Below, in pieces: positions 45,367 through 54,680 of a stretch of 64,000 nucleotides of DNA (the first letter of the stretch is position 1; every line of letters begins with the position of its first letter). Both the position numbers and the translations under genes were made by a program. The notes beneath the pieces are model-generated. The model did not search any database and was not told the DNA's origin. It saw only the letters and a program-made list of their open reading frames with translations. Source of the DNA: G963668185 sp963668185 (lineage in GTDB: Bacteria; Chloroflexota; Dehalococcoidia; Lucifugimonadales; G963668185); contig OY764162.1 of NCBI GenBank assembly GCA_963668185.1, positions 1,798,001 to 1,862,000 of the forward strand. The letters run 5' to 3'.

Positions 45367-46716
45367 ATGACAACCCTACGAAAGACAGCAACCGCTCTGG
45401 TTCTCGCGTTCGTGGCTATAATCGCGCTCGCGGTCGCCACGCTCGTGTTCCGAGCGGACGCCGCAGACCTGCGCGGCCAGTTGCGCCAGGCTGAGGCCGG
45501 CTTAGGGCAGGAGCAGGACGCGCACGCCCAGACTCGCGAGCACCTCCAAGACGCACGCGGGGAGACCGCCGCCCTGCAGACCGAGAGGGACAGCTTGCAG
45601 GCCGAACGCGCGGACTTGCTCACGGCCAACGCGGCGCTGACGGCTGCGGGCGAGAGCCTCCGGAGCGAGCGCGACGGGCTCCAAGTTGAGTTGACGGAGC
45701 AGCAATCCGAGAACGACGACCTTGCCGCCGCGAACGTGGCGCTTGGGGACGAACGGGACGTCTTGACGCAGCACGTGGGGAAGCTGGAAGACAGGAACCA
45801 AGAACTCTTCGCGTCCGTCGGAAGGCTGGAGGCGGACAATGCCCGGCTGAGCGCGGAGGGCATCCGGCTAACCGGCGAGGTCGAGAAGGTGAGCTTGGAC
45901 AGGGCCGAACTGTGGTCTGCGAACGCCAAGCTGGAATTGACGAACGCCGGTCTGGAGGCGTCCGTGGCCGACCTTGAGACAGACTTGCGGCGACTCAGGG
46001 ACGCCGTGGGCACCGTGGAGGACTTGGAGGCGCAGGCCACCGCGATAGAGGGCGAGATAGCCACACTCAACAGACAGCGCGCGCCACTCGTGCCCAAGAC
46101 CTACAACAGCTACCCGGCGTGCACCGGCAGCATGGAGCCCAAGATCACGTGCCTCGACACGGTCGTGATGTTGGAGAACTTCCGACCGGAGGACATTGTG
46201 ATTGGGGCGGTCATCTCCTTCGTCGATCCGGAGTCGCGGACGGATGGGGACAGAATCATTCACCGGGTTGTGGACATCAAGAAGGAGGGCGACATCCTGT
46301 ACTTCTGGCCCCAGGGCGACGCCAACGACATCCCAGACGGCTATTGGGTGTCCGAGGGCGACGTGTACGGGTACGTGACACAAATCATCAAGGACACTAG
46401 GCCCCAGAACAAGGAACTCCGCGACCGCGTCATAGAGGCCGAGAAGAAACTGGCGGAGACCAAGGCCGCACTGAGTAAGGTCGAGAAGAAATATTGCGGG
46501 GATATCAGCACTGGCTTCTGTCACGCGTCGGACGCCGACTACGACAAGTACAAGACAGCCTTCAACACTTATCTGGACGCGTGGTGCGACAACGACCATG
46601 CTCAGCACGACGCGTATTGGAAGAGCTACGCACCTAGGGGCGGGACTTTCTACGTGCCGCCCGTCCAGTCCTACTACATATCGCCGCCCGGATGCACCCT
46701 GAACCGGCTCACCTAG
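45367..46716 (+). CDS. Membrane-anchored coiled-coil protein with S26B signal-peptidase domain
   Basis: A 449-residue protein. An N-terminal membrane anchor covers about residues 8-29. Residues 30-235 form one long coiled coil rich in Glu, Gln, Leu and Ala. The next region has the ER/SipW-type signal peptidase I triad: Ser255 in TGSMEP, His299 in IIHRVV and Asp318 in PQGDAND. The S-to-H and H-to-D distances of 44 and 19 match SipW closely (40 and 19), and the usual bacterial Lys is replaced by His. A short coiled coil and a Cys-rich tail follow. ATG 45367 has GGAGAAG upstream. Cleavage of exported proteins outside the membrane is inferred. Confidence 0.75.
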   Translation: MTTLRKTATALVLAFVAIIALAVATLVFRADAADLRGQLRQAEAGLGQEQDAHAQTREHLQDARGETAALQTERDSLQAERADLLTANAALTAAGESLRSERDGLQVELTEQQSENDDLAAANVALGDERDVLTQHVGKLEDRNQELFASVGRLEADNARLSAEGIRLTGEVEKVSLDRAELWSANAKLELTNAGLEASVADLETDLRRLRDAVGTVEDLEAQATAIEGEIATLNRQRAPLVPKTYNSYPACTGSMEPKITCLDTVVMLENFRPEDIVIGAVISFVDPESRTDGDRIIHRVVDIKKEGDILYFWPQGDANDIPDGYWVSEGDVYGYVTQIIKDTRPQNKELRDRVIEAEKKLAETKAALSKVEKKYCGDISTGFCHASDADYDKYKTAFNTYLDAWCDNDHAQHDAYWKSYAPRGGTFYVPPVQSYYISPPGCTLNRLT

Positions 46717-47021
46717 GCGCTTGCTAGGCCGCTCGCAGCACCTCTCGTGAAGGTCTAATACATTCGTAACTGCGGCGCGCAGTACAATGGTTGGGCTGTG
46801 CCGCAAGACCTCCTAGATGCTGTCCAATCCAACCTCACATGGGTGGCGGCTGTGCCATCGCTGGCAAAAGAATGCACAAAGCAAGGGGCCAGACCATTGA
46901 CCCGTTGTGAGCTACCGCGAAGGGAATTGTCTCGAATTGGTTGGAGGGCATATTTTGAGTTGGGAATGGTGTCTCTACCTTGACTCTCGGGCAAGGGGAC
47001 GCAACAATGGAGACGGCCCTT
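46717..47021. other. Intergenic, nothing recognised
   Basis: Between the coiled-coil peptidase and the tRNA-like locus. Short frames here have no ribosome site or family features. Confidence 0.4.
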
Positions 47022-47143
47022 GCGCTCGATCGCACAAAGGGGAGGACGGGATTTGAACCCGCGACGGTGCGCATACACCGTGCCCGACCCCCAGTCGGGT
47101 CCATTAAACCTCTCTGGCACCTCCCCTTTGTGCGATCGAGCGC
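47022..47143. repeat. 24-bp perfect inverted repeat enclosing a tRNA-like sequence
   Basis: The 24 bases at 47022-47045 are the exact reverse complement of 47120-47143. The inner seven pairs form the tRNA acceptor stem and the outer seventeen extend it. No ordinary tRNA gene has such flanks. Confidence 0.9.
47038..47126 (-). tRNA. Class II (Ser-like) tRNA with anticodon GGG, possibly a pseudo-tRNA
   Basis: Minus strand: acceptor GGGGAGG / CCTCCCC, D arm CCA...TGG with GG in the loop, anticodon stem CCCGA / TCGGG, loop CTGGGGG (anticodon at 47090-47092), a long variable arm CGGTG...CACCG, T arm GCGGG-TTCAAAT-CCCGT. Body matches tRNA-Ser, but the anticodon reads Pro codons. Discriminator is T, no CCA is encoded. 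Confidence 0.6.
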
Positions 47144-47159
47144 TGTAAGCTCGGTTGCA

Positions 47160-47217
47160 TGTGCCCTTCACGCGACTTTTCGCGGGCACAAAAAAAGCCG
47201 TCCTAAGCGTGGACGGC
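47160..47217 (-). terminator. Intrinsic terminator and adjacent hairpin
   Basis: Read on the minus strand, stem GCCGTCC / GGACGGC (47197-47217) is followed by seven T (47190-47196). A second hairpin, TGTGCC with GGCACA plus CGCGA with TCGCG, lies at 47160-47190. It would stop transcripts from the MFS gene at 47620 or from an unrecognised RNA in 47218-47619, where no gene was seen. Confidence 0.7.
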
Positions 47218-47619
47218 ACCTCTTTAACTCTTGATTGCATTGGGCGCACCTCTACCCTGTTTCCCATGTTAGATCATATCCGCCCTCCTAAGCCGATACA
47301 TTGACCTGTGGGCCTCATGCAGACCCCTTCCATTGCAAGTGACGTTAACAGAGAGCACGGCAAATTTCAAGTCCCTACTCCATGTTCCGGGAACGGCAAT
47401 GCATGTTGTTTCCTATTCGGCAACCAAAGCCATAAGCCCCACCCGAACACTCGCCCCACCCGCACCCCCGCGCTAATCTGAACGCATGAAATCCAATCAC
47501 CGCCTCATCAGCAGTCTAGGGGCCACCCCATCAGCCACGGCAATTCCGTCACTTCTCCCAACGCGCCCCAGCACGAACCGTGACAGGTTTCGAACCGCCG
47601 ACGCGACTGGCTTTCAAGA

Positions 47620-48879
47620 CTACCCCTCCGCCGCCATCCGCCGCAGCGTCGGCGCGAACAGCAGCATGACCCCGCACACCGCCAGGCAGACCACCGCCAT
47701 GCCCGGCACCATGACCGACATGCCCACAACCTGCGCGATCGCGCTCAACGGCAGCCCCGAAAGCTGGCTGACCGACCTCGACACGCTCGTGAGCCCCATC
47801 ACCCGCCCCCGTATCTCGTTCGGGACCGCGATCTGGATCATGGCGATCATCACGATCATGTTCACCGAGTACGCGAGGCCGTTCAGGCCCCACGAGATCA
47901 CCACCAGCGGTATCGACCGCGTCAAGGAGAACAGCAGCAGGCTGCCGCAGAACGCGAACGCGCTCACCACGAACAGCCTGCCCATCATCGGTATCTGGCG
48001 GCGCTGCGCCAGGTACAGCGACGCCGCCAGGCTCGCCGTGCCCCACGCCGAGGACACCAGCGTGAAGCCCGTCGCCCCCATGCCAAGCTCGTTCTTGAAC
48101 CACAGCGGCGACAGCGTGACGATCAGCGGCCAGCCCAGGCCGCTCAAAGCCCACGTGATCGCGAACAGCCAGAACACCTGCCGGTGGTCCACCGAGTACC
48201 GGAAGCCCTCCCTCGCGTCCGCCCAGGCCGTCGGTCGCGCCGTCTCCCTGCGGACGGGCCCGCCCCGGTAGTGCATCATCGCGGCGGCGCCGATGATGCC
48301 CAGGTGCCCGATCAGGCTCAGCGCGAACGTCCACCCCGTGCCCAGGTGGTCGATGGCCACCCCGGCCAGAGGCGGCAGGTACGCGAACGCGCCCATCTGC
48401 GCCGCAGCCACCAGCGCCGTCGCGCCCGGCACGTCCCGCGTCGGCACCAGTTCAGGGATCAGCGCCTGCCGCACCGGCTGGTCCATCGCCAGCGCCGCCG
48501 AGGACAGCAGCACCAGCACGAACACCAGCCACAACTCCGCCATGTCCATGATCACCAGCGCGGACAGCACGGCGTAAATGAGCATCGACAGCGTCTGGCT
48601 GACGATCAGCAGCCAGCGCCGGTTCAGCCTGTCCGCCAGCACCCCGCCGTACACGCTCAGCAGCGTCATCACGATCCCGCGCCCGCCGCCCAGCAACCCC
48701 AGCGCGAGCGGCGAGTCCGTCGTCTGCACGATGAACCACGACTGCGCGTACCACTGGAACACGAACGTCGAGCCGGAGAACACCATCCCAAGCCACAGGA
48801 CCCGGAAGTCGCGGTGCCGCAGCGCGTTGAAACGGCCGGACGTGGCGGCTGGCGCTGCGGAGCTATCGGCGGTACTCAC
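47620..48879 (-). CDS. MFS transporter (MdtH/Bmr-like exporter group)
   Basis: A 419-residue MFS protein with twelve membrane segments. MTLLSVYGGVLADRLNRRWLL after the second segment carries the MFS A motif; the half after residue 220 repeats the fold. Gene starts with GTG. Unlike the MFS at 33268 it resembles proton-driven drug or siderophore exporters (MFS_3 / enterobactin exporter type). Substrate unknown. Confidence 0.86.
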   Translation of the reverse strand: MSTADSSAAPAATSGRFNALRHRDFRVLWLGMVFSGSTFVFQWYAQSWFIVQTTDSPLALGLLGGGRGIVMTLLSVYGGVLADRLNRRWLLIVSQTLSMLIYAVLSALVIMDMAELWLVFVLVLLSSAALAMDQPVRQALIPELVPTRDVPGATALVAAAQMGAFAYLPPLAGVAIDHLGTGWTFALSLIGHLGIIGAAAMMHYRGGPVRRETARPTAWADAREGFRYSVDHRQVFWLFAITWALSGLGWPLIVTLSPLWFKNELGMGATGFTLVSSAWGTASLAASLYLAQRRQIPMMGRLFVVSAFAFCGSLLLFSLTRSIPLVVISWGLNGLAYSVNMIVMIAMIQIAVPNEIRGRVMGLTSVSRSVSQLSGLPLSAIAQVVGMSVMVPGMAVVCLAVCGVMLLFAPTLRRMAAEG

Positions 48880-48960
48880 GGCATCCAGCGTAGCTTACGC
48901 CCGCCGCCCCGCGCCACAAATCCCGTTTCCCCTGACCCCACCGAAGGCCCCCTCCGCTTA

Positions 48961-49037
48961 GTCCCTTCCCCAGTCTGCTGGGGAAGGTTAGGATGGGGTC
49001 TCCCCTCCCCATTCGCCCTGAGCCTGTCGAAGGGCCG
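48961..49037. repeat. Composite repeat B-A
   Basis: Family B hairpin (48966 onward) joined to a family A copy ending at 49037, between two minus-strand genes. Confidence 0.8.
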
Positions 49038-49038
49038 T

Positions 49039-50985
49039 CTAAAGGTTCTCGATCTCCACCCCCACCGCCGAATCCGCAGACTCGATCCCGAACACCCGGC
49101 AATAGAAATACAACTCGTTCCCTATCGACTGCTTGATGTTCTCCGCCCTGCGGAACCCGTGCTGCTCGTCGGCGAAGGGGACGTACGCCACCGGCAGGCC
49201 CCGGCTCCTCATCGCCTCCAGCATGTACTCCGCCTGGCTCGGCGGCACCGCCTTGTCCTCCAGCCCCTGGAACAGGATCAGCGGGCAGTTGATCCGGTCG
49301 GCGGAGTGCACGGGCGACCGCTCCATGTACACGTCACGGCGCTCCGGGTACGGCCCGATCAGCCCGTCGAGGTACTGAGACTCCAGCTTGTGCGTGTCCT
49401 TGACGATCCCCTCCAGGTCGCTCAGGCCGTAGTAGCTGGCCCCCGCCTTGTAGAAGTCCCGGAAGGCCAGCGACGCCAGCGTCGTGTAGCCGCCCGCGCT
49501 CCCGCCCCGGATCAGCACGCGGTCCGGGTCGGCGCTGCCGCGCTCGATGAGATGCTTCGCCGCGTTCACGCAGTCGTCAACGTCCACGATCCCCCACCTG
49601 TCCCGCAGCCGCTCGCGGTACTCCCGGCCAAATCCCGTGCTGCCGCCGTAGTTCACGTCCACCACGCCGAACCCACGGCTGGCCCAGAACTGGATGCTCA
49701 GGTCGAGGACGCACGACGTTGCCCCCGTCGGCCCGCCGTGGCTGATCACGATCAGCGGCGGCAACGTGCCCGCCGGCGCCTCGAAGTCGGCGTTCGACGG
49801 CGCGTAGTAGAAGGCGTGCGCCGTCAGGCCGTCCTCCGTCGGAAACTCCACAGGCTCCGGCACGGACAGGTACGCGGAATCGATCGCCTGAGTCGCCCCG
49901 CTCCTGAGCACCTCCGCCTCGCCGGTCTCGAGGTCCAGGCGCACGACCGACTCCGGCGCTTCCGGCGAGCCGCCGACGATGAACGCCTGCCCGTTGGCCG
50001 CCTTGACATGCGACACCTCCGAGAACTCGGTATCGACGTACTCCATCCCGCCGCTCTCGGTGTCAAGCACAGCCAGCCGGCTGCTCCCCCGGTCCATGCG
50101 AACGCATACGATACGCCCGTCCGACTCCACCGCGTACCCGGACGCGCCAAGCCCGAACGAGAAGCCGCCGATCTCCGCCTCCACGTCCATCAACGGCTCC
50201 ACCGAGCCGGTCGAAGGCCGGTACCTGTACAGGTTGAGCCAGCCGGTCCGCTCCGACAGGAACACCAGGTCGCCCCCTGGCGTCCATGCGGGCGAAGCCA
50301 CGCCCTGCCCGGGGCCGCCCGCCACCTTCGCGCGCTCTCCGAGGAAGCCGCCCCCGTCCACCTGGGCCACCCACAACTCCGACGCGTCCCACTGCATGTT
50401 CGGGTGGTCCCACGTCACCCACGCCAGCAGCCCGCCGTCAGGGCTGAGCCGCGGCGCGGAATAGAAGTCGTTCCCGGACACGATGGCCGCGCCCCCGTCG
50501 CCTCCCGTCAGATCGACCCTCGCGATCGTGTCCACAGGCTGCCCCGATCCCGCCGAGTGGTCCTCACGGACACAGAAGAACAGGTTGCGCGCGGCGTCCA
50601 CCACCCCGTCCGCGTACCGCAGGCCGGACTCCGGCGTGAGCGCCTCGGGCGCGCCGCCCGGCGCCTGCCGGTACAGGCGCTGGTCCCCGAAGTTCGAGAA
50701 GTAGACCACACCGCCGCTGACCGCGTACGCCCCGCCGCCGTACTCGTACACCGTCGTCCGCACGTTGTACGGCGCGGGCGTCAGCTCCGTCACCGCTCCG
50801 TCAGCCGAGCGTCGGACGACCACGACGCGCCCTCCCTCTTGCGGCCTCGCCTCTGCCCAGTACACGTCATCCCCGTCAAGCGCGATCTGCGTCGCCCGGC
50901 CAATGCCCGACGAAGTCGATACGAGCATATCGGGCGAAATCGGAGTCTTCCAAGAGCCGTACGGCGCTACAGTCTTAGTCGGCAT
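49039..50985 (-). CDS. S9 family prolyl oligopeptidase-like peptidase
   Basis: A 648-residue serine peptidase. The first 390 residues are a beta-propeller; the alpha/beta hydrolase domain follows. The triad is Ser in RGGSAGGYTTL, Asp in FQGLEDKAVPP and His in DEQHGFRR. There is no signal peptide, so it is likely cytoplasmic and cuts short peptides. GGGAGG lies before the ATG at 50985. Dipeptidyl peptidase or acylaminoacyl peptidase activities are both possible. Confidence 0.9.
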   Translation of the reverse strand: MPTKTVAPYGSWKTPISPDMLVSTSSGIGRATQIALDGDDVYWAEARPQEGGRVVVVRRSADGAVTELTPAPYNVRTTVYEYGGGAYAVSGGVVYFSNFGDQRLYRQAPGGAPEALTPESGLRYADGVVDAARNLFFCVREDHSAGSGQPVDTIARVDLTGGDGGAAIVSGNDFYSAPRLSPDGGLLAWVTWDHPNMQWDASELWVAQVDGGGFLGERAKVAGGPGQGVASPAWTPGGDLVFLSERTGWLNLYRYRPSTGSVEPLMDVEAEIGGFSFGLGASGYAVESDGRIVCVRMDRGSSRLAVLDTESGGMEYVDTEFSEVSHVKAANGQAFIVGGSPEAPESVVRLDLETGEAEVLRSGATQAIDSAYLSVPEPVEFPTEDGLTAHAFYYAPSNADFEAPAGTLPPLIVISHGGPTGATSCVLDLSIQFWASRGFGVVDVNYGGSTGFGREYRERLRDRWGIVDVDDCVNAAKHLIERGSADPDRVLIRGGSAGGYTTLASLAFRDFYKAGASYYGLSDLEGIVKDTHKLESQYLDGLIGPYPERRDVYMERSPVHSADRINCPLILFQGLEDKAVPPSQAEYMLEAMRSRGLPVAYVPFADEQHGFRRAENIKQSIGNELYFYCRVFGIESADSAVGVEIENL

Positions 50986-51003
50986 CGCTATCCTCCCAGA
51001 GTC

Positions 51004-53475
51004 CTACCTCGCCACCACATTCACCAACCGCCCCGGCACATACACCACCTTCACAATCTCCTTGCCCTCGACGTGGGGCCGCACCCGCGCGCTGGCCAGC
51101 GCAAGCTCCCTCGCAGGAGCCTCCTCGATCGATGCGTCAACCTCGATGCGGTCCCTGAGCCGGCCGTTCACCTGCACGACCAGCGTGATCGTCTCGCTCG
51201 CCGCCAGCGCCTCGTCCCACTCGGGCCACGCCTGCTGGTGGACGCTGTACTCGCGCCCCGTAGCCTCCCAAAGCTCCTCCGCGATGTGCGGGGCCATGGG
51301 CGCCATCAGCAGCAACAGCTTCTCCACCGCATCCCGCCACGCAGCCTCGTCCACGCTTCGGCGCTCCCAAAGCTGGTTCATCAGATTCGTCAACTCCATC
51401 AGCGCGGCAATCGACGTGTTGAACTTGAACCGGTCCAGATCCTCAGTGACCTTCTTGATCGTCTGGTGAACGGCGCGCTGCAAATCGCGGGCCGGTTCGC
51501 CGTCCGCAACCGAATCGCTCAGTTCGTCGGAATCGCGCGAAACCAAGTCCCACACCCGGTTCAGCCACCGGCTCACGCCGTTCAGCCCCGAGTCGCTCCA
51601 CTCGCCGCCCTGGTCCCACGGGCCCAGGAACATCATGTAGCAGCGCACGGCGTCCGCGCCCGACTCCTCGACGTACTCGTCCGGCGCGACCACGTTGCCG
51701 CGAGACTTGCTCATCCGCCGGCTGCCCAGCACGATCTGCCCCTGGTTGAACAGCCGCGCAAACGGCTCATCTACGCCGATCTCCCCCAGGTCCCTCATCG
51801 CCTTGGTGAAGAAGCGGGCGTACAGCAGGTGCATGACGGCGTGCTCGGAGCCGCCGGTGTACTGGTCCACCGCGCCCCACAGCCCGGCGGCCTCCGGGTC
51901 CACCGGCCCGCCCTCATAGTGCGGGCTCAGATAGCGGAACTGGTACCAGGACGAGTCCACGAACGTGTCCATCGTGTCCGACTCCCGCGTTGCCTGTCCG
52001 CCGCACCTGGGGCACTCCACGTCCATGAACCCGCGATGCAGCCTCAACGGCGACTCGCCCGTCGGCCTGAACTCCGCGTCCTCAGGCAGCAGCACGGGCA
52101 GTTGGTCGTAGGGCACCGGTACTTCGCCGCCCGCCTCGCAGTAAACGATCGGGATCGGCGCGCCCCAGTACCGCTGCCTGGAAATCAGCCAGTCCCGCAT
52201 CCGGTACTGCACCCTACGCTCGCCCCAGCCCTTCTCCTCCAGGTAGTCCGCGATTCGCTGGCGTCCTTCCCCGCTCGGCAGCCCGTCGAACTGGCCCGAC
52301 GCCACCTGCACGCCCTCGTCCCCGTACGCCCCCGGCAGCGGCTCCCCGTTCCAGCCCGGCGGCGCGACGACCACCCTGATAGGCAGGCCGTGCTTCTCCG
52401 CGAACGCGTAGTCCCGCTGGTCGTGGGCCGGCACGCCCATCACTATCCCGGTGCCGTAGCTCATCAGCACGTAGTCGCCCACGAAGACCGGCACCCGCTC
52501 GCCGTTCAGCAGGTTCACACAGTACGAGCCGGTGAAGACGCCCGTCTTGTCCTTGTCCGTCGACAGGCGCTCGATCTCGGTCTGCCGCCGCGCCTGCTCC
52601 ACGTACGCCTCCACGTCTTCGCGGCGTTCCGGCGTCGTGAGCTGCGCGGTCAGGGGATGCTCCGGCGCGAGCACCACGAACGTCACGCCGTAGATCGTGT
52701 CGATGCGCGTTGTGAACGTGTCGATGTACGGCTGCTCCAGGCCGTGCTCCGAGACGTCGAAGCGGATGTTCACGCCCTCGCTCCGGCCTATCCAGTTCGT
52801 CTGCATCGTCTTGATGTTCTCCGGCCACACCAAGCCGGACATGTCCAGAAGCTCATCCGCGTAGTCGGTGATGCGGAAGAACCACTGGTTAAGGTCCCTG
52901 TGCGAGACGGTCGTGTCGCACCTTTCGCACACGCCCTCGGCCGTGACCTGTTCGTTGGCCAGGACCGTGTTGCAGGACGGACACCAGTTCGCGGGAGCGA
53001 AGGCCCGATAGGCCAGTCCGGCTTCGTAGAACTTCAGGAAGAGCCACTGGTTCCACTTGTAGTAGTCAGGGTCGCAGGTGACCACCTCCCTGTCCCAGTC
53101 GTAGATCGCGCCCATCGAGCGCAACTGGCGGCGCATGTTCTCGATGTTGTTCATCGTCCAGCCCAGCGGATGAACACCTCGCCGGATGGCAGCGTTCTCG
53201 GCAGGCAGGCCGAACGCGTCGAACCCCATCGGGTGCAGGACGTTGTAGCCCAGCATCCTGCGATAGCGCGCGTGCGCGTCCGACGGCGCCATCGTGTACC
53301 AGTGTCCGATGTGCAGATCGCCTGAGGGGTACGGGTACATCGTGAGCTCGTACCACTTGGGCCGCGGATCGTCGTCCCGCACCTCGTGCAGGCCGTCGTC
53401 GGCCCAGCGGCGCTGCCACTTCGACTCGACGACCCTGTGGTCGTACCGCGTTCCCCTCGACTGCGTCGTTACCAT
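51004..53475 (-). CDS. leuS: Leucyl-tRNA synthetase
   Basis: An 823-residue class I synthetase. HIGH motif in GDLHIGHW, KMSKS in RRMSKSRGN, zinc-like CPSCNT and CERCDT pairs, an editing domain in the middle with a TTRIDTIYG segment, and the C-terminal LeuRS domain. ATG 53475 has GGAAGGAA upstream, favoured over the in-frame start at 53544 inside the leader. Controlled by the T-box just upstream, so made when tRNA-Leu is uncharged. Confidence 0.97.
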   Translation of the reverse strand: MVTTQSRGTRYDHRVVESKWQRRWADDGLHEVRDDDPRPKWYELTMYPYPSGDLHIGHWYTMAPSDAHARYRRMLGYNVLHPMGFDAFGLPAENAAIRRGVHPLGWTMNNIENMRRQLRSMGAIYDWDREVVTCDPDYYKWNQWLFLKFYEAGLAYRAFAPANWCPSCNTVLANEQVTAEGVCERCDTTVSHRDLNQWFFRITDYADELLDMSGLVWPENIKTMQTNWIGRSEGVNIRFDVSEHGLEQPYIDTFTTRIDTIYGVTFVVLAPEHPLTAQLTTPERREDVEAYVEQARRQTEIERLSTDKDKTGVFTGSYCVNLLNGERVPVFVGDYVLMSYGTGIVMGVPAHDQRDYAFAEKHGLPIRVVVAPPGWNGEPLPGAYGDEGVQVASGQFDGLPSGEGRQRIADYLEEKGWGERRVQYRMRDWLISRQRYWGAPIPIVYCEAGGEVPVPYDQLPVLLPEDAEFRPTGESPLRLHRGFMDVECPRCGGQATRESDTMDTFVDSSWYQFRYLSPHYEGGPVDPEAAGLWGAVDQYTGGSEHAVMHLLYARFFTKAMRDLGEIGVDEPFARLFNQGQIVLGSRRMSKSRGNVVAPDEYVEESGADAVRCYMMFLGPWDQGGEWSDSGLNGVSRWLNRVWDLVSRDSDELSDSVADGEPARDLQRAVHQTIKKVTEDLDRFKFNTSIAALMELTNLMNQLWERRSVDEAAWRDAVEKLLLLMAPMAPHIAEELWEATGREYSVHQQAWPEWDEALAASETITLVVQVNGRLRDRIEVDASIEEAPARELALASARVRPHVEGKEIVKVVYVPGRLVNVVAR

Positions 53476-53507
53476 CAGACGTTCCTTCCAACATGCTCGA
53501 ACCCAAC

Positions 53508-53534
53508 AAAAAACCCGCCCCCAAAAGGGACGGG
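53508..53534 (-). terminator. T-box terminator of leuS
   Basis: Minus-strand stem CCCGTCCC / GGGGCGGG with a T-run of six, right before leuS. Competes with the antiterminator of the T-box. Confidence 0.85.
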
Positions 53535-53855
53535 CCTGCCGCAATCATGCGGCGCGTTCACGCGGCGGACGACGCTGGCGCGCCCGTCTTCGTGAACCTG
53601 GTGAGTACCCGCGGTACCACCCTCGTTCCCCCGCCCAACGCTGAAGCCATTACAGGCCCGGCACGCCGGCTCGGGGACGCTTGCAGGCTGTAACGGGGCC
53701 ACCGCCCAGCCCTACTGGCCGGCGTGCCGGCCGTGTTCAGGAGGGACGCTCCGGGGCGAGTTCGCGTAATGCCGGACGCCGGTATCGCACCGCGCAACCT
53801 GTGTTCCCGATACCCAAAGGCATCAGACAGGCCGCCGCTACCGGCTCTCTGTAGA
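53508..53855 (-). ncRNA. T-box leader (leucine)
   Basis: On the minus strand the leader starts with AGAGAGCCGG (53841-53850 region), has a Stem I with a probable specifier CTC (53758-53760) in the GCGAACTCGCC loop, and the highly conserved GGGTGGTACCGCGG antiterminator box at about 53610-53623. A T-run terminator follows. This is the standard T-box layout, fitting leucine codon CUC and leuS downstream. Confidence 0.92.
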
Positions 53856-53966
53856 AGGCAGTCCGCTACTACTCCCCTTCAACGCGTACTGGATATGTAC
53901 AACGAAAACGCTAGCATAGGCCCAAATGACGGTCAAGGTCGAACCCCCAACCGCCCCCTCTCTCCC

Positions 53967-54027
53967 CGTCATTCCCGCGCAGGCGGGAATCCATCCGCCC
54001 CCGTTCGTGGTGAGCTTGTCGAACCAT
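53967..54027. repeat. Composite repeat D-A
   Basis: Family D palindrome ATTCCCGCGCAGGCGGGAAT then a family A copy GTTCGTGGTGAGCTTGTCGA at about 54003. Confidence 0.8.
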
Positions 54028-54036
54028 GACCGCGCG

Positions 54037-54600
54037 CTACCCGCGCCGCTCAAGCGAGGCCCGGAGCCGCCGCAGCCAGGCCTCCGTCCTGCCTCGCCCC
54101 GTCAGCCGAACCACCTCTATGTGGCCGGCGTCCGGGCCGCTGAACAACTCAGGATACGTCCTCCTGCGCCTCCGGTAAGTCTTGAAGAACCAGAGTATGA
54201 GCGAGTCCCTCGTAAAGAAATGCGTCGCCAGCCTCTCGACGTTGCCGTTCCACAACACTTCCCCCTTGATCCCGCGCCGCAAGGTCCTCGTGAGCAGCTG
54301 CCAGAAGTTGACCAAGAACGGGTAGTCCAGCCAAACGACGGTAGAGACTCTTGGCAGGTAAACGTCGCGGACCTTGCTGTAATTACCGTCCAGGACCCAC
54401 GAAGGGCCGCTAATGGCCTCCGCGAGCTCGTCCCTGAACACCTCCAGAGGCCGCTCCGTCCAGTTCGGCCCCCAGTTGAGCGCGTCCATCTCGATGAACG
54501 GCACGCCCAGCGCTTCCGCGATCCGCCGCCCCACCGTAGTCTTCCCGGATCCGGTCGTTCCCATAACAACGACGCGAGGCTCAGGTCCAAGCTCACCCAA
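54037..54600 (-). CDS. FlaR-like P-loop nucleotide kinase
   Basis: A 187-residue P-loop protein like adenylate-kinase-related topology modulation protein FlaR. Walker A MGTTGSGKTT near the start, then PFIEMDALNWGPNW and WVLDGNYSK which are typical of this group. A basic stretch (YRRRRRTY) near residue 140 may bind nucleic acid or phosphate. TTG start with weak ribosome site. Function in the cell is not established. Confidence 0.8.
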   Translation of the reverse strand: MGELGPEPRVVVMGTTGSGKTTVGRRIAEALGVPFIEMDALNWGPNWTERPLEVFRDELAEAISGPSWVLDGNYSKVRDVYLPRVSTVVWLDYPFLVNFWQLLTRTLRRGIKGEVLWNGNVERLATHFFTRDSLILWFFKTYRRRRRTYPELFSGPDAGHIEVVRLTGRGRTEAWLRRLRASLERRG

Positions 54601-54680
54601 CGCTATACCCAGAGTCCCTTCATTTCCCGCTCACCCTTGCATCTCCGAGGCAATGGCAGGTCAAATCGCATCGCCCCAAA

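Noticed and set aside
46755..47267. 170-codon minus-strand frame
   Set aside because: Runs across the tRNA-like palindrome and has no ribosome site.
42400..47300. Prophage or integrative element
   Set aside because: No integrase, terminase, capsid or relaxase gene; called an island on composition only.
48184..53325. Very long plus-strand open frame (about 1,700 codons)
   Set aside because: It is antisense to the MFS, S9 peptidase and leuS genes, Arg/Pro/His-rich, with no domain; a GC-codon shadow.
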